This document shows, piece by piece, positions 38,672 to 47,749 of a stretch of DNA of 64,000 nucleotides; positions within the stretch are counted from its first letter, which is position 1; every line of letters starts with the position of its first letter. This DNA comes from Planctomycetota bacterium. Lineage in GTDB: Bacteria > Planctomycetota > J058 > J103. A program made the translations under genes and the position numbers. The notes beneath the pieces were generated by a model that was not told the DNA's origin, did not search any database, and worked only from the letters and a program-made list of their open reading frames with translations. The stretch is from positions 1 to 64,000 of the forward strand of contig BPJM01000014.1 in the NCBI GenBank assembly GCA_026004615.1. The letters run 5' to 3'.

Positions 38672-40879
38672 TCAGCGGCCGCGAGCCCCGGCGCGCTGCT
38701 CGGCAGGCGCTGCCTTGACAGCGCTCGCCGCGCCGCCCGCCTCCGCGCTCTCCTCCTTGCTCCGCCCCGCCTCCAGCGCCTTCTTGGACAGGCGAACGCG
38801 CCCGGCGCTGTCGATGTCGACCACCTTGACCGTGACCATGTCGCCGACCTTGACGTGCTCGTGGATGTCCTTGACGAAGCCCTCGGCCAGCTCCGAGACG
38901 TGCAACAACCCTTCCTGGCCCGGCAGCACCTCCACGAAGGCCCCGAAATCGCGCACGCTGATGACCTTGCCGGTGTAGACCTGGCCGACCTCGATCTCCG
39001 CCGTCAGCGCGCGGACCTTCTCCGCGCACTCGTCCACCTTGGCGCCGGCGCCGCCGGCGATGGTGACGATCCCCGTCAGGTCGTCGATGTCGATCTGGCA
39101 GCCGGTCTCCTCCTGCAGTGCACGGATCACCTTGCCGCCGGGCCCGATCAGCTGGCCGATCTTGTCGGTCGAGATCTTGACGTGCACCATGCGCGGCGCC
39201 CATGGCGAGACCCGGTCACGCGGCCGGTCGATCGCGGAGAGCATGGTGCGCAGGATCTGGATCCGCCCCTTGCGCGCTTGCTCCAACGCCTCTCGCATCA
39301 GCTCGGTCGAGATGCCCTTGATCTTGATGTCCATCTGCAGCGCGGTAATCCCGACCTGTGTCCCCGCCACCTTGAAATCCATGTCGCCGGTCGCGTCCTC
39401 GTTGCCGAGGATGTCGCTCAGGATGGCGTAGCGGTCGTCCTGCTTGACCAGCCCCATCGCGATCCCGGCCACCGGGCGGCGGATCGGTACGCCGGCATCC
39501 ATGAGGGCGAGGGTGCCGCCGCACACCGATGCCATGGAGCTGGAGCCGTTGGACTCGGTGACCTCGCTCACCACGCGAATCGTGTAGGGAAACCGCTCCT
39601 GGTCCGGCACCACGGGCTGGAGCGCCCGCTCCGCCAGCGCCCCGTGGCCGATCTCGCGGCGGCGCGGGCCGCGGTTGGGCCAGGTCTCGCCCACGCAGTA
39701 CGAGGGGAAGTTGTAGTGGAACATGTACCGCTTCTCGTACGGCTCGACCAGCCCGTCGACGCGCTGGGTGTCCATGCGGGTCGCCCCCAGCGTCACGGTC
39801 ACGATGGTCTGGGTCTCCCCGCGCGTGAACAGCGCCGAACCATGGGTGCGCGGCAACAGGCCGACCTCGATGTCGATCGGCCGGATCTCGTCCAGGCCGC
39901 GGCCGTCGGCGCGCTTGCCCTCCTCCAGGATCTGGCGCCGCACCACCCGCCGCTCCAGCTCGTCGAAGGCGGCCCCCAGCGCCGCCGGCTGCAGCTCGCC
40001 CGCCTGCAGCTTCTCGGCGTACGCCTCCAGCACTCGCTGCTTGATGGCCTTGAGGGCCGCCTTGCGCTCGTGCTTGCCGGGCGTGCGATTGGCCTCGGCG
40101 AGCTCCGCGCCGCAGCTCTTCTCCAGCGCGGCCACCAGCTCTGGATCGTAGGGCAGCTCCGGCTCCGCCGGCGGCCGGTAGAGCGTCCGGCCCGCCTTCT
40201 CCACCAGCTCCTTCTGCATCTCGACCATCTGGCGGATCGGCTCCATGGCGAAGTTCAGGGCCTCGACCATGAGCTCCTCGGAGACCTCGTTCGCCCCCGC
40301 CTCGACCATGATGATCGCGTCCTCGGTCCCGGCCACGACCAGATCGAGGCTGGAGTGGGCCATGTCGAGGTGGGTCGGGTTGACGACGAACTCCTCGCCG
40401 ATCCGCCCGATGCGGACGCAGCCGACCGGACCGCCGAACCGCGCCTCCTCGCCCGCCAGCGCGCATGCCGCCGAGGAGCCGTTCACCGCGAGCACGTCCG
40501 GCTGATTCTCCATGTCGGCGCTGAGCGCCAGGATGTTGACCGCGATCTCCCGCCGGTAGCTCTTCGGGAACAGCGGCCGCAGCGGCCGGTCGCACAGCCG
40601 CGCCGTCAGCACCTCCTGGGTCGTGGGCCTGCCCTCGCGCTTGAAGAACCCGCCCGGGAAGCGGCCCACCGCATAGGTCTTCTCGCGGTAGTCGACCGAG
40701 AGCGGGAAGAAGTCCTTGTCGATCTCCGGCCCGACCGTGGTCGCGCACAGCAGCACCGTGCCGCCATAGCGGACCATCACGGCCCCGTGCGCCTGGCGCG
40801 CGATGCGGCCGGTCTCCATCGTCATGGTCCGCCCGCCGATCTCGCGCTGCACCGTCACCTTCTTCAGAAAACCACCCAT
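38672..40879 (-). CDS. pnp: Polyribonucleotide nucleotidyltransferase (PNPase)
   Basis: 735 residues, full length. Phosphorolytic 3'-to-5' exoribonuclease, core of the RNA degradosome. Two RNase PH domains: the first with GGTVLLCATT and RPLRPLFPKSYRREI, the second, catalytic one with FTRGETQTIVTVTLG, NFPSYCVGETW, REIGHGALAERAL, SNGSSSMASVCGGTLALMDA and the metal-binding DILGNEDATGDMDFKV. KH domain IGQLIGPGGKVIRALQEETG and S1 domain VGQVYTGKVISVRDFGAFVE follow. The Lys/Glu/Ala tail is normal. ATG 40879. It follows rpsO, the classic order. Confidence 0.97.
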   Translation of the reverse strand: MGGFLKKVTVQREIGGRTMTMETGRIARQAHGAVMVRYGGTVLLCATTVGPEIDKDFFPLSVDYREKTYAVGRFPGGFFKREGRPTTQEVLTARLCDRPLRPLFPKSYRREIAVNILALSADMENQPDVLAVNGSSAACALAGEEARFGGPVGCVRIGRIGEEFVVNPTHLDMAHSSLDLVVAGTEDAIIMVEAGANEVSEELMVEALNFAMEPIRQMVEMQKELVEKAGRTLYRPPAEPELPYDPELVAALEKSCGAELAEANRTPGKHERKAALKAIKQRVLEAYAEKLQAGELQPAALGAAFDELERRVVRRQILEEGKRADGRGLDEIRPIDIEVGLLPRTHGSALFTRGETQTIVTVTLGATRMDTQRVDGLVEPYEKRYMFHYNFPSYCVGETWPNRGPRRREIGHGALAERALQPVVPDQERFPYTIRVVSEVTESNGSSSMASVCGGTLALMDAGVPIRRPVAGIAMGLVKQDDRYAILSDILGNEDATGDMDFKVAGTQVGITALQMDIKIKGISTELMREALEQARKGRIQILRTMLSAIDRPRDRVSPWAPRMVHVKISTDKIGQLIGPGGKVIRALQEETGCQIDIDDLTGIVTIAGGAGAKVDECAEKVRALTAEIEVGQVYTGKVISVRDFGAFVEVLPGQEGLLHVSELAEGFVKDIHEHVKVGDMVTVKVVDIDSAGRVRLSKKALEAGRSKEESAEAGGAASAVKAAPAEQRAGARGR

Positions 40880-41193
40880 CGTCTACTCTTTCCTTCCGTG
40901 TTCGTCTTCGGCTCGCGCCGTGGAATATCGCCTCCGCTCCGGCCTCCGGCCCGTCCCGCCGCCCCCTGCCGGTGCGGCCGCGGCCCACCCGGCGCGGCCC
41001 AGCCCGGCGCCGGCCGGAGGACCCGGCGGCGCCGGGCCGTGGCAGGTGCGAACGAGAGGTCCGCGGGGCCCTGCGGCCGCGCCAGCGCCAGCGCCTGCGG
41101 CGCAGGCGGCAGCGACGCCGCGGCGGCAGCCCGCAGCGGGCCGCGGTCCGGTCGCTCGGCTCCCCCGATTCCCGTGGCTCGCACCGCGGACCG
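40880..41193. other. rpsO-pnp intergenic region
   Basis: 314 bp without a gene. Its main feature is the hairpin at 41002-41037. Pieces of S15-frame shadow reading occur because of the rpsO indel but have no independent coding signal. Confidence 0.6.
41002..41037 (-). promoter_or_regulatory. Stem-loop in the rpsO-pnp leader
   Basis: GCCCGGCGCCG pairs with CGGCGCCGGGC (11 bp) around a 14-nt loop that can itself form a small CCGG/CCGG stem. In many bacteria the pnp leader carries an RNase III-processed hairpin through which PNPase represses its own mRNA; this is a positional candidate for such an element (inference). Confidence 0.45.
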
Positions 41194-41461
41194 CTACTTG
41201 CGGAGGCCGAGGCGCTGGATCAGATTCTGGTACCCGCCCGGCATCGCGCCGGCTCAGATAGCGCAGCAGCCGATTGCGCTGCCCCACCAGCTTGAGCAGC
41301 CCGCGCCGGGTCGAGTGGTCCTTCTTGTGGTTCTTGAGGTGCTCGGAGATGTTGGCGATCCGCTCGGTGAGGATGGCCACCTGCACCTCGGGCGAGCCCG
41401 TATCCCCCTCGTGGGTCGCGTACTCCCGGATGACCTGCGCCTTGCGTTCCGCGGTGATCAT
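41194..41461 (-). CDS. rpsO: 30S ribosomal protein S15, one frameshift
   Basis: S15 binds 16S rRNA early in 30S assembly. [60 protein letters not shown] and [14 protein letters not shown] are canonical. An extra G in the GG run at about 41235 shifts the frame before the last ~16 residues; removing it gives [14 protein letters not shown] and a TAG stop, restoring 89 residues. The gene is essential, so this indel is almost surely a sequence error. ATG 41461 has AGAGG upstream. A good promoter lies at 41549-41577. Confidence 0.95.
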
Positions 41462-41548
41462 CGAAACCTCTGCCTCTGCTCGCACGCCGCGGCCCATCCC
41501 CTGGACCTCCCGCTGTCACGCCCGCGGGGTGGGCCATGCGGAGGCGGC

Positions 41549-41577
41549 ATTATAGGCGGGGGCATCCGGGGATGCAA
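41549..41577 (-). promoter_or_regulatory. Sigma70-type promoter for rpsO-pnp
   Basis: On the minus strand: TTGCAT (41577-41572), 17-bp spacer, perfect TATAAT (41554-41549). Transcription from about 41542 would give a ~80-nt leader before rpsO. Confidence 0.75.
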
Positions 41578-41619
41578 CCGCCGCTTCCGGCAGTTCCGCC
41601 GCGCTCGCACGCCCCGCCT

Positions 41620-42030
41620 TCAGTGCCGCCCCCACAGCTCGACCACCGCCGGTCCGGGCCGCGGCCCCACCTTGCGGTACACGAAGACCACCCTGCGGAT
41701 CACCCGCCGTCCGCCGGGCAGGTCGATCACGCGCGAGCTCGTGCCGGGGCGGAAGATCGATCGCACCGCCACGTCGTGCCGCGAGCCGTCGCCGAAGTGC
41801 ACGTCCAGATCCAGCACCTCGATCGCATGCCCCCTGACCTGCAGCCGCAGCGCGCTGTAGCGCCCTTCGGCGGCGGTGACCGGGATCGCGTCCCGATCCA
41901 GCCCCCAGTCCACCGCGCGCCGCCCGAGCAGCTCTCAACCCGGACCCTCGGACGCCGGGGCACTCGAAGAGCATCCCGCGGCGACCAGCAGGCTCGCGAG
42001 CAGCGCGAGCCCGAGCGTCACACCCCGCAT
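41620..42030 (-). pseudogene. Secreted one-domain paralog interrupted by an in-frame TGA
   Basis: Starting at the ATG at 42030 (GGAGG eight bases before), the frame gives a lipoprotein signal ending VAAGC, a short linker, then TGA at 41937-41935 exactly where the repeats of the next gene have Trp: *ELLGRRAVDWGLDRDAIPV. After the stop the frame is fully open and ends in a complete domain (GRYSALRLQVRGHAIEVLDL, SRVIDLPGGRRVIRRVVFVY, PAVVELWGRH). That domain resembles the small beta-sandwich of DUF2541-like proteins, but I am not certain of the family. TGA serves as a normal stop throughout this window, so recoding is unlikely. Confidence 0.6.
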
Positions 42031-42096
42031 CACCATGTCCTCCCGTCGGCTCGCTCCACTCCGGCCCTGGCCGCCGCTGGGGCCGGCCCGCGGCGG

Positions 42097-43251
42097 CTAG
42101 TGGCGTCCCCACAGCTCGATCACCGCCGGCCCGGGGCGCGGGCCGACCTTGCGGTACCAGAACACCACCTTCTTGATCACGCGCGCATCCCCGGGCAGAT
42201 CGATCACGCGCGAGCTGGTGCCGGGCCGAAACACCTCGCGCACCGCCACGTCCTGCCGCTCGCCGTTGCCGAACTCGACGTCCAGATCGAGCACCTCGAT
42301 CGGATGGCCGTGCACCCGCAGCTGCAGCTTGCGGAAGCGGCCCTCGGCCGCGGTCACCGGGATCACGTCCCGATCGAGACCCCAGGCCACCTCCCGCCGT
42401 CCCAGCAGCTCCCAGTCGGACGCCGCCGCAGGCGGCGGCGCGGGCGCGGCAGGCGGCCCGCCCGCCGCCTGCCGCCCCCAGACCGCGACCGTCGCCGGTC
42501 TCGCGCCCGCGACCTTCTCGTAGATGAAGACGATCTTCTGGATCACCCGTGCCTCGCCCGGCAGGTCGATCACCCGCGAGGTGCTGCCGGGTCCGAACCG
42601 GTGGCGCACCTCGATGTCCTCGACCTCGCCGTTGCCGAAGTGCACCCGCAGCGCGAGCACGTGCACGGCCCCGCCGGTGACGTGCAGGCGGATCTGGCGG
42701 AACCGGCCCTCCGCCGCCGTGACCGGGATCACGTCGCGGTCGAGCGCCCAGTTCACCTCGCGGCGGCCGAGCAGCTCCCAGCCGCGGTCGTCGTCCGGGG
42801 CCGGGGCCGCGCCCGCCCCGCTCCCGGGGCCGGGCTCCGGCTCGACCCGCAGTCCCCACAGCGCCACCGCCGCCGGCCCCGGGCGCGGGCCGACCTTGCG
42901 GTAGCGGAACTCCACCCGCCGGATCACGCGCGCACCGCCCGGCAGGTCGATCACGCGCGAGCTGCTGCCGGGGCGGAAGATCGAGCGCAGCGGCACGTCG
43001 TAGCTCTCGCCATCGCCGAACTCGACCCGCATGTCGAGGATCTCGATCGCGTGCCCGTGCACCCGGAGCTCTAGCTTGCCGAACCGCCCCTCGGCCGCGG
43101 TCACCGGGATCACGTCGCGCTCGAGGTGTTAGGCCACCTCGCGGCGGCCCAAGAGCTCCCACTCCGCGGCCTGCGCCACCACGGGCGCGGTGATCCCGCT
43201 CAGCCCCCACAGGCCCGCCGCGAGGGCGAGCACGAACATGCGACGGTGCAT
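42097..43251 (-). pseudogene. Secreted three-repeat paralog interrupted by an in-frame TAA
   Basis: ATG 43251 gives a signal peptide (VLALAAGLWGLSGITAPVVA then QA) and AEWELLGRREVA, then TAA at 43131-43129 where the other repeats have Trp (REVNWALDRD, REVAWGLDRD). Beyond it the frame stays open for about 340 codons with three copies of a ~100-residue domain: ERDVIPVTAAEGRF, a central FGDG/FGNG strand, SSRVIDLPG.ARVI, FRYRKVGPRPGPAAVALWG. Linkers are Pro/Ala-rich. The domain matches the neighbouring one-domain gene, so the two arose by duplication. Either a nonsense-mutated secreted protein or a sequence error. Confidence 0.6.
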
Positions 43252-43515
43252 GGAGAGTTCCCCCCTGTCGCTGAAGAGCCTTCGGCCAGCCACCCTACCC
43301 ATGAACGCTGAAGGCCGCAGGAAGTCGCGCCACCGCGCTGCCGCTCGCGGTGCGCGAGGCCCAGCCGCGCTGACCCGAACCGGGAAGGGTCCCGCGCCCC
43401 TCGAACCCGAGCCTAACGGTCCGCACCGCTCGCCGTCAAGCCAACCCGCGATCGCACCGAGCGCACCGGGCGCGAGGTCCGCGCCGCCCGGGCGGCGCGC
43501 CGCCCCGATGGGACG

Positions 43516-44001
43516 TCAACCTGGTTCGCGGGCCGCGCCGGCGCGGCGCCGGCGGCGCTCCAGCCACTCGCCGAGGAGGATCGCGGCGCTGACCTGGTCG
43601 CGGTGCCGCTTGCGCCGCCGCCAGTGCATGCCGGCGGCGGCGAGGCGCTCGTCCGCCTCGCGGGTGCTCAACCGCTCGTCCACCAGCTCCAGCGGCAGCC
43701 CCGTCGCCTCGGCCAGCTGCGCGGCGAACCGTTCCACCTCCCGCGCCATGGGGCCGCGCGTGCCGTCCATGTTGAGCGGGAGCCCTACCACCAGGTGCTC
43801 GATCTCGCGCTCGGCGATCACCTCCGCCAGCGCGGCGAGCAGCGCCGGCAGCTCGCCGGGATGGCGCAGCCCCGGCAGCGGATGCGCAGCGATGCCCAGC
43901 GGGTCGGTGACCGCGAGCCCCAGGCGCTTGCGGCCATAGTCGATGCCGAGGGTGCGCGGCGGCGGCCAGCCGCTTGCGGCGGCAGCGCCGGGCGCGTTCA
44001 C
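43516..44001 (-). CDS. ruvX: RuvX/YqgF-type Holliday-junction resolvase-like nuclease
   Basis: 161 residues, RNase H fold. It shows LGIDYGRKRLGLAVTDPLGI (first catalytic Asp), EHLVVGLPLNMDGTRGPMA (the VVGlPlnmdGt.g signature), LVDERLSTREADERL (catalytic Glu) and the late Asp in RDQVSAAILLGEWLE. The family acts on pre-16S rRNA ends and resembles junction resolvases. The GTG at 44001 overlaps the TGA of manC (GTGA), so the pair is translationally coupled. Confidence 0.93.
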   Translation of the reverse strand: MNAPGAAAASGWPPPRTLGIDYGRKRLGLAVTDPLGIAAHPLPGLRHPGELPALLAALAEVIAEREIEHLVVGLPLNMDGTRGPMAREVERFAAQLAEATGLPLELVDERLSTREADERLAAAGMHWRRRKRHRDQVSAAILLGEWLERRRRRAGAAREPG

Positions 44002-45080
44002 AGCACCTCCTCCAGCCCCCGCCGCTCGAGCTCGGCCACCAGCCGCTTGACCTCCTCGACCCGTTCCCGCGCGCAGACCAGCGTCGCCTCCGCGGTCTGC
44101 ACGATCACCACGTCCTCGAGCCCGACCGTGGCGAGCAGCGGCCCCCGGGGCTCGCCCACGATGATGCAACCGCGGCTATCCAGCCCCACGTGCCGTGCCC
44201 CCAGCACCGCGTTGCCCTCGGCGTCGCGGCCTGCCAGGTCGGCGACCGCGGTCCACGACCCGACGTCCGACCAGGCGAAGTCGGCCTCGATGACCAGCAC
44301 TTCGGGGTGCTGCTCCAGCACCCCATGGTCGATGGAGATCCGGCGCAGCGCGGCGTAGCGCTCCGCGAGCGCCGCCCCCTCGAGCTCCACCGCGCGCGCG
44401 TGCTCGGGCAGCGCGCGCGCCAGCGCCTCGAGCAGCGCCGCCGCCCGCCAGCAGAAGATGCCGGCGTTCCAGTAGACCCCCCCCGCGGCGAGCAGCCGTT
44501 CGGCGGTGGCGCGGTCGGGCTTCTCGCGGAAGCGCGCCACCCGGTAGCAGCGGTGCGCCGGCCCGCCGCGTCCCACCCCCGGTGGCCGCAGCGGCGCGCC
44601 GCGCTCGATGTAGCCGTAGGCGGTGGCGGGATACGAAGGCGGGATGCCGAAGGTGACGGCGGCGTCGGGATGCGCGGCCACGAGCCGCCCGGCCGTCTCC
44701 ACCGCCGCCCGCAGCCGGCTCGGCGGCTCGATCACGTGATCGGCCGGCGTGATCACCAGGACCGCGGCCGGATCCACCGCCGCGACGCGCGCCGCGCCGA
44801 GTCCGAGCGCCGCCGCGGTATCCCGCCCGCACGGCTCGCAGATGAACCGCTCCGGGGCGACCAGCCCCTGCAGCGCCTGCCGTACCGGCACGAGCTGCTC
44901 GGCGGTGGTGACCACCCAGCGGCGCTCCGGCGCCACCAGCCCCTCCAGCCGCCGCGCCGCCCGCACCACCAGCGGTTCGCCGCCATCGAGGGCGAGCAGC
45001 TGCTTGGGCCGCCGCTTCCGGCTGAGCGGCCAGAAGCGGGTGCCGCTGCCGCCCGCGAGGATGAGCTGGTGCAGTGCCAC
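43998..45080 (-). CDS. manC: Mannose-1-phosphate guanylyltransferase
   Basis: 360 residues; makes GDP-mannose from mannose-1-phosphate and GTP, for polysaccharide or glycan synthesis. Nucleotide-binding signature LILAGGSGTRFWPLSRKRRP at the start, then PKQLLALDGGEPLV, ICEPCGRDTAAALGL, VITPADHVI, ATAYGYIERGAPL, FREKPDRATAERLL, YWNAGIFCWRA, and DFAWSDVGSWTAVADL. Matches the single-domain ManC (no isomerase domain). GTG 45080 has a GAGG ribosome site. A TATACT hexamer at 45181-45176 may be its -10, without a clear -35. Followed by ruvX in a coupled operon. Confidence 0.93.
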   Translation of the reverse strand: MALHQLILAGGSGTRFWPLSRKRRPKQLLALDGGEPLVVRAARRLEGLVAPERRWVVTTAEQLVPVRQALQGLVAPERFICEPCGRDTAAALGLGAARVAAVDPAAVLVITPADHVIEPPSRLRAAVETAGRLVAAHPDAAVTFGIPPSYPATAYGYIERGAPLRPPGVGRGGPAHRCYRVARFREKPDRATAERLLAAGGVYWNAGIFCWRAAALLEALARALPEHARAVELEGAALAERYAALRRISIDHGVLEQHPEVLVIEADFAWSDVGSWTAVADLAGRDAEGNAVLGARHVGLDSRGCIIVGEPRGPLLATVGLEDVVIVQTAEATLVCARERVEEVKRLVAELERRGLEEVL

Positions 45081-45175
45081 GCCTCGACCTCGTCCCGCCG
45101 CGCCGCCCCGCCCCCCGCCGCCCGTGTCCACCGCCCTCGGGCCACTTGGGGGGAGTCGGGCCGCCGGCACCGCAG

Positions 45176-45181
45176 AGTATA
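45176..45181 (-). promoter_or_regulatory. Possible -10 hexamer of manC
   Basis: TATACT on the minus strand, about 95 bp before the manC start. The expected -35 position reads AGGTGC, not a match, so this is weak. Confidence 0.3.
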
Positions 45182-45305
45182 TCGCGGCGGCAGGCCGTGC
45201 ACCTGCCGGGGGGCGGCCCCGATACAGCGCCGCGCGCACCTCGGGCTGCCGGCCGGGCCGAGCGCGCCGGCGACGGCGGGCGGGCGGGCGACCGCTGCCG
45301 GCGTG

Positions 45306-46397
45306 CTACGGCTTGTGCCAGTAGCTGCGACCGCCCGGACCGGCGTCCACCCAGACCCAGTCCAGGGGCGTATCCAGCTTCTTCTGGTATTCCTCGCCGT
45401 CGTAGCGCCGGTTGTTCAGCTCGTACTGGGTGATGGGCTGGCGGATGTAGCGCACCACGTTGTGCGGGCGCAACCGGGGGACGTGCAGCGCGTCGTACAT
45501 CTCCATGTAGCCGGGCGGTGCGGACAGCTGCCCGCCGTAGCTGCTCACCACCTTCTCGGTGCCGTTGGCCAGCCGGGCGAGCACCGCCGCCGAGGGCAGG
45601 TCGGTGGGCGCCTGCGGCGCGCGGTAGTTCGCCTGCATGCTCCAGAATCCCTTCTCGGCGAGCAGCTTGAACAGCGCCACGATCTCGCCCTCGGTGAGCT
45701 GGCCCTGATAGATCACCGCGTCGCCATCCTGCGGATCGCGGAACACCACCTTGCCGTCGCCGTAGATCTTGGTGTGCACGACGTGGTTGACCAGCCACGA
45801 ATACGGCACGAAGCCGCCGCTCATGTCCGCCGACAGCACCAGCACCCCGCGCCGCGCATCATAGGCGCAGTCCGGATCCTGCCGGCCGAGGTTGACGACC
45901 GCGAACTCCTCGGACTCCCCTGGGGTGCCCTCCCCGCCGTCGTGCGGGCGCACGCGCAACCGCGCGTGGATGTTGTTCACGTTGCCCAGATCGGCGCGGG
46001 TGTCCCAGGCGAAGGCATGCCGCGCCCCGAGCGGGCTGGTGCTGAGCGCGGCCGTGCCCTCGTGCTCCGGCGCCGCGAGATCCGGCGTCGCCGGCAACCA
46101 GCTCGCTCCGCCATCCGGGGAGTACTCGACCTGGACCCCGGCCAGGTCGCTCTGCGGGTCGGCCAGCAGGTAGTGGATCACCGCCGTGCCGGCGACCGGC
46201 CGCTCCGGGGTGAGCACCACCGCCACGGTGTCGCCGGTGCCGCTGCCCCCGCCTGCACCGCCGCCCGTGGCGCCGCTGCTGGTCGCCACGCGCGCTCCGC
46301 CGCCGGAACCCGAGCCGCACCCGCCGAGCGCCAGCACGAGCAGTGCTGCGCCCGCCAGTCCCGCTCCCACGTTCTCGAGCTTGCTGCCGCGCTGCAT
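45306..46397 (-). CDS. Lipoprotein of unknown function
   Basis: 363 residues. Lipobox LALGGC after a hydrophobic stretch, then a Gly/Ser-rich linker (residues ~25-55). The mature part has a Fn3/Ig-like segment (VAVVLTPERPVAGTAVIHYL, AGVQVEYSPDGGASW, HAFAWDTRADLGNVNNIHAR) and a novel C-terminal region (VPYSWLVNHVVHTKIYGDGK, EGEIVALFKLLAEKGFWSMQ, MEMYDALHVPRLRPHNVVRY). I do not recognise the C-terminal family. ATG 46397 has AGGA upstream. It faces away from the MBL gene. Confidence 0.75.
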   Translation of the reverse strand: MQRGSKLENVGAGLAGAALLVLALGGCGSGSGGGARVATSSGATGGGAGGGSGTGDTVAVVLTPERPVAGTAVIHYLLADPQSDLAGVQVEYSPDGGASWLPATPDLAAPEHEGTAALSTSPLGARHAFAWDTRADLGNVNNIHARLRVRPHDGGEGTPGESEEFAVVNLGRQDPDCAYDARRGVLVLSADMSGGFVPYSWLVNHVVHTKIYGDGKVVFRDPQDGDAVIYQGQLTEGEIVALFKLLAEKGFWSMQANYRAPQAPTDLPSAAVLARLANGTEKVVSSYGGQLSAPPGYMEMYDALHVPRLRPHNVVRYIRQPITQYELNNRRYDGEEYQKKLDTPLDWVWVDAGPGGRSYWHKP

Positions 46398-46705
46398 GGG
46401 TCCTGTGCCTCCGAACGCGCACTCGACGCCAGCGCGCCCTCCGCCCCGCGCGCGCTCCCGCGCGCAGCGGCGGGCCGCTGCCTCTGCCTCGGCTACGGCG
46501 AACCGCGGGCCGGACGAGCACCGGCCGCCGGGGCGCGCCGGCGTCGGGCAGAACTCGTTGTCGTGCCGCGCGCTATACTCATGGGGCGCGCCGGCTGGCC
46601 AGGGCGGGCGCGCGGGATGCAACGCAACCGTGTCGCAACTGCAACGGTCGGAGGGCCGGGGGTGATCCGCGGGGAGGGCCGGCAGCACGACCGGGCGAGG
46701 CCGGC
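46398..46705. other. Divergent intergenic region, lipoprotein and MBL hydrolase genes
   Basis: 308 bp. A TATACT hexamer (46574-46579) points toward the MBL gene, but no -35 is well placed. No ORF with coding character on either strand. Presumably holds both promoters. Confidence 0.5.
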
Positions 46706-47749
46706 GTGAGCGATCGCGCACCCCGCACCGCCGCCGCAGAGCGGGTCGGCGACGGCGTCTACCGCCTGCCGCTGCCGGTGCCGTTCGACGAGGACGGCGT
46801 CAATGCCTACGCGCTGCTCGGCGAGCAACCGGCGCTGGTGGATGTCGGACCGCGCACCGAACAGGCATGGCAGGCGCTGTGCGCGCAGCTCGATGCGCTG
46901 GGTCTCGCCCCCCACCAGCTCGCGCACGTGATCATCACGCACGCGCACGTCGACCACCACGGCAATCTGGGGCGGCTGGTGCGCGAGGCCCCCGCGGTGC
47001 GCGTGCACTGCCACCGCGACGACGCCGCCGCGATCTTCGAGTTCACCGAGGAGGTCGACCGCCGCGCGGCGCTGCTGGAACCGGTGCTGGTCCACTGGGG
47101 CATGGAGCCGAGCCGGCGCGCCGCCACGCTCGCCGCCTACCGGGGCTTCGCCCGCATGGCGGAATCGGTCGATCGCCTCCACCTGGAACCGCTGGCGGGC
47201 GAGCGGGCGGAGGTGGTGTTCGGGCAGCGCCGCCTGGTGGCGATCCACACCCCGGGCCACAGCCCGGGCCAGATCGTGCTCCACCTCCAGGAGGGGCAAG
47301 GGGCACTGTTCAGCGCCGATCACATCCTGGAGCGCATCACGCCCAATCCGGCCGTGTACGCCCCGCCCTACCGGGGGCGCCGGACGGGACTGGTGGACTA
47401 CCTCGCCTCGCTCCAGGCGCTGCGCCCCCTCGCGGCGGCGTGGGTGCTGCCCGGCCACGGCCCGCCGTTTCAGGGTCTCGTGCACCGCATCGAAGGGATC
47501 CTGCTGCACCACGAACGGCGCGCGCAGCAGATCCTCGCGCTGCTGCAGGAGCGCGCCGCCAGCGTCGCCGAGCTGGTGCCCCGGCTATGGGGAGATCTCG
47601 ACGCGGTGGCCTTCTTCATGGCGTGCCGCGAGGTGCACGGCCACCTCGACCTGCTCGTGGAGCGGGGCGCCTGCAGGCTCGAGCTCGGCCCGGACGGAAC
47701 GGCGCGCTACCAGGCGCGTTCGAACTCGCCGCGGAGGATCATGCGATGA
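46706..47749 (+). CDS. Metallo-beta-lactamase-fold hydrolase
   Basis: 347 residues. Metal-binding motif THAHVDHHGN (HxHxDH), later His in HTPGHSPGQIVL, metal-bridging Asp in ALFSADHILERITPNP, and final His in VLPGHGPPF. The C-terminus has a winged-helix-like addition (AQQILALLQERAASVAELVP). This combination occurs in MBL-fold proteins acting on thioesters, lactones or nucleic acids; the substrate is not set by sequence. The ATGA overlap with the CoA-transferase gene suggests an acyl-CoA or lactone substrate (inference). The GTG at 46706 is the chosen start. Confidence 0.85.
   Translation: MSDRAPRTAAAERVGDGVYRLPLPVPFDEDGVNAYALLGEQPALVDVGPRTEQAWQALCAQLDALGLAPHQLAHVIITHAHVDHHGNLGRLVREAPAVRVHCHRDDAAAIFEFTEEVDRRAALLEPVLVHWGMEPSRRAATLAAYRGFARMAESVDRLHLEPLAGERAEVVFGQRRLVAIHTPGHSPGQIVLHLQEGQGALFSADHILERITPNPAVYAPPYRGRRTGLVDYLASLQALRPLAAAWVLPGHGPPFQGLVHRIEGILLHHERRAQQILALLQERAASVAELVPRLWGDLDAVAFFMACREVHGHLDLLVERGACRLELGPDGTARYQARSNSPRRIMR

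Noticed and set aside
41935..43131. UGA or UAA recoding (Trp, selenocysteine)
   Set aside because: TGA ends many clear genes here (fadI, gspH, tatC, RuvX); one case is TAA; no recoding hairpin was recognised.
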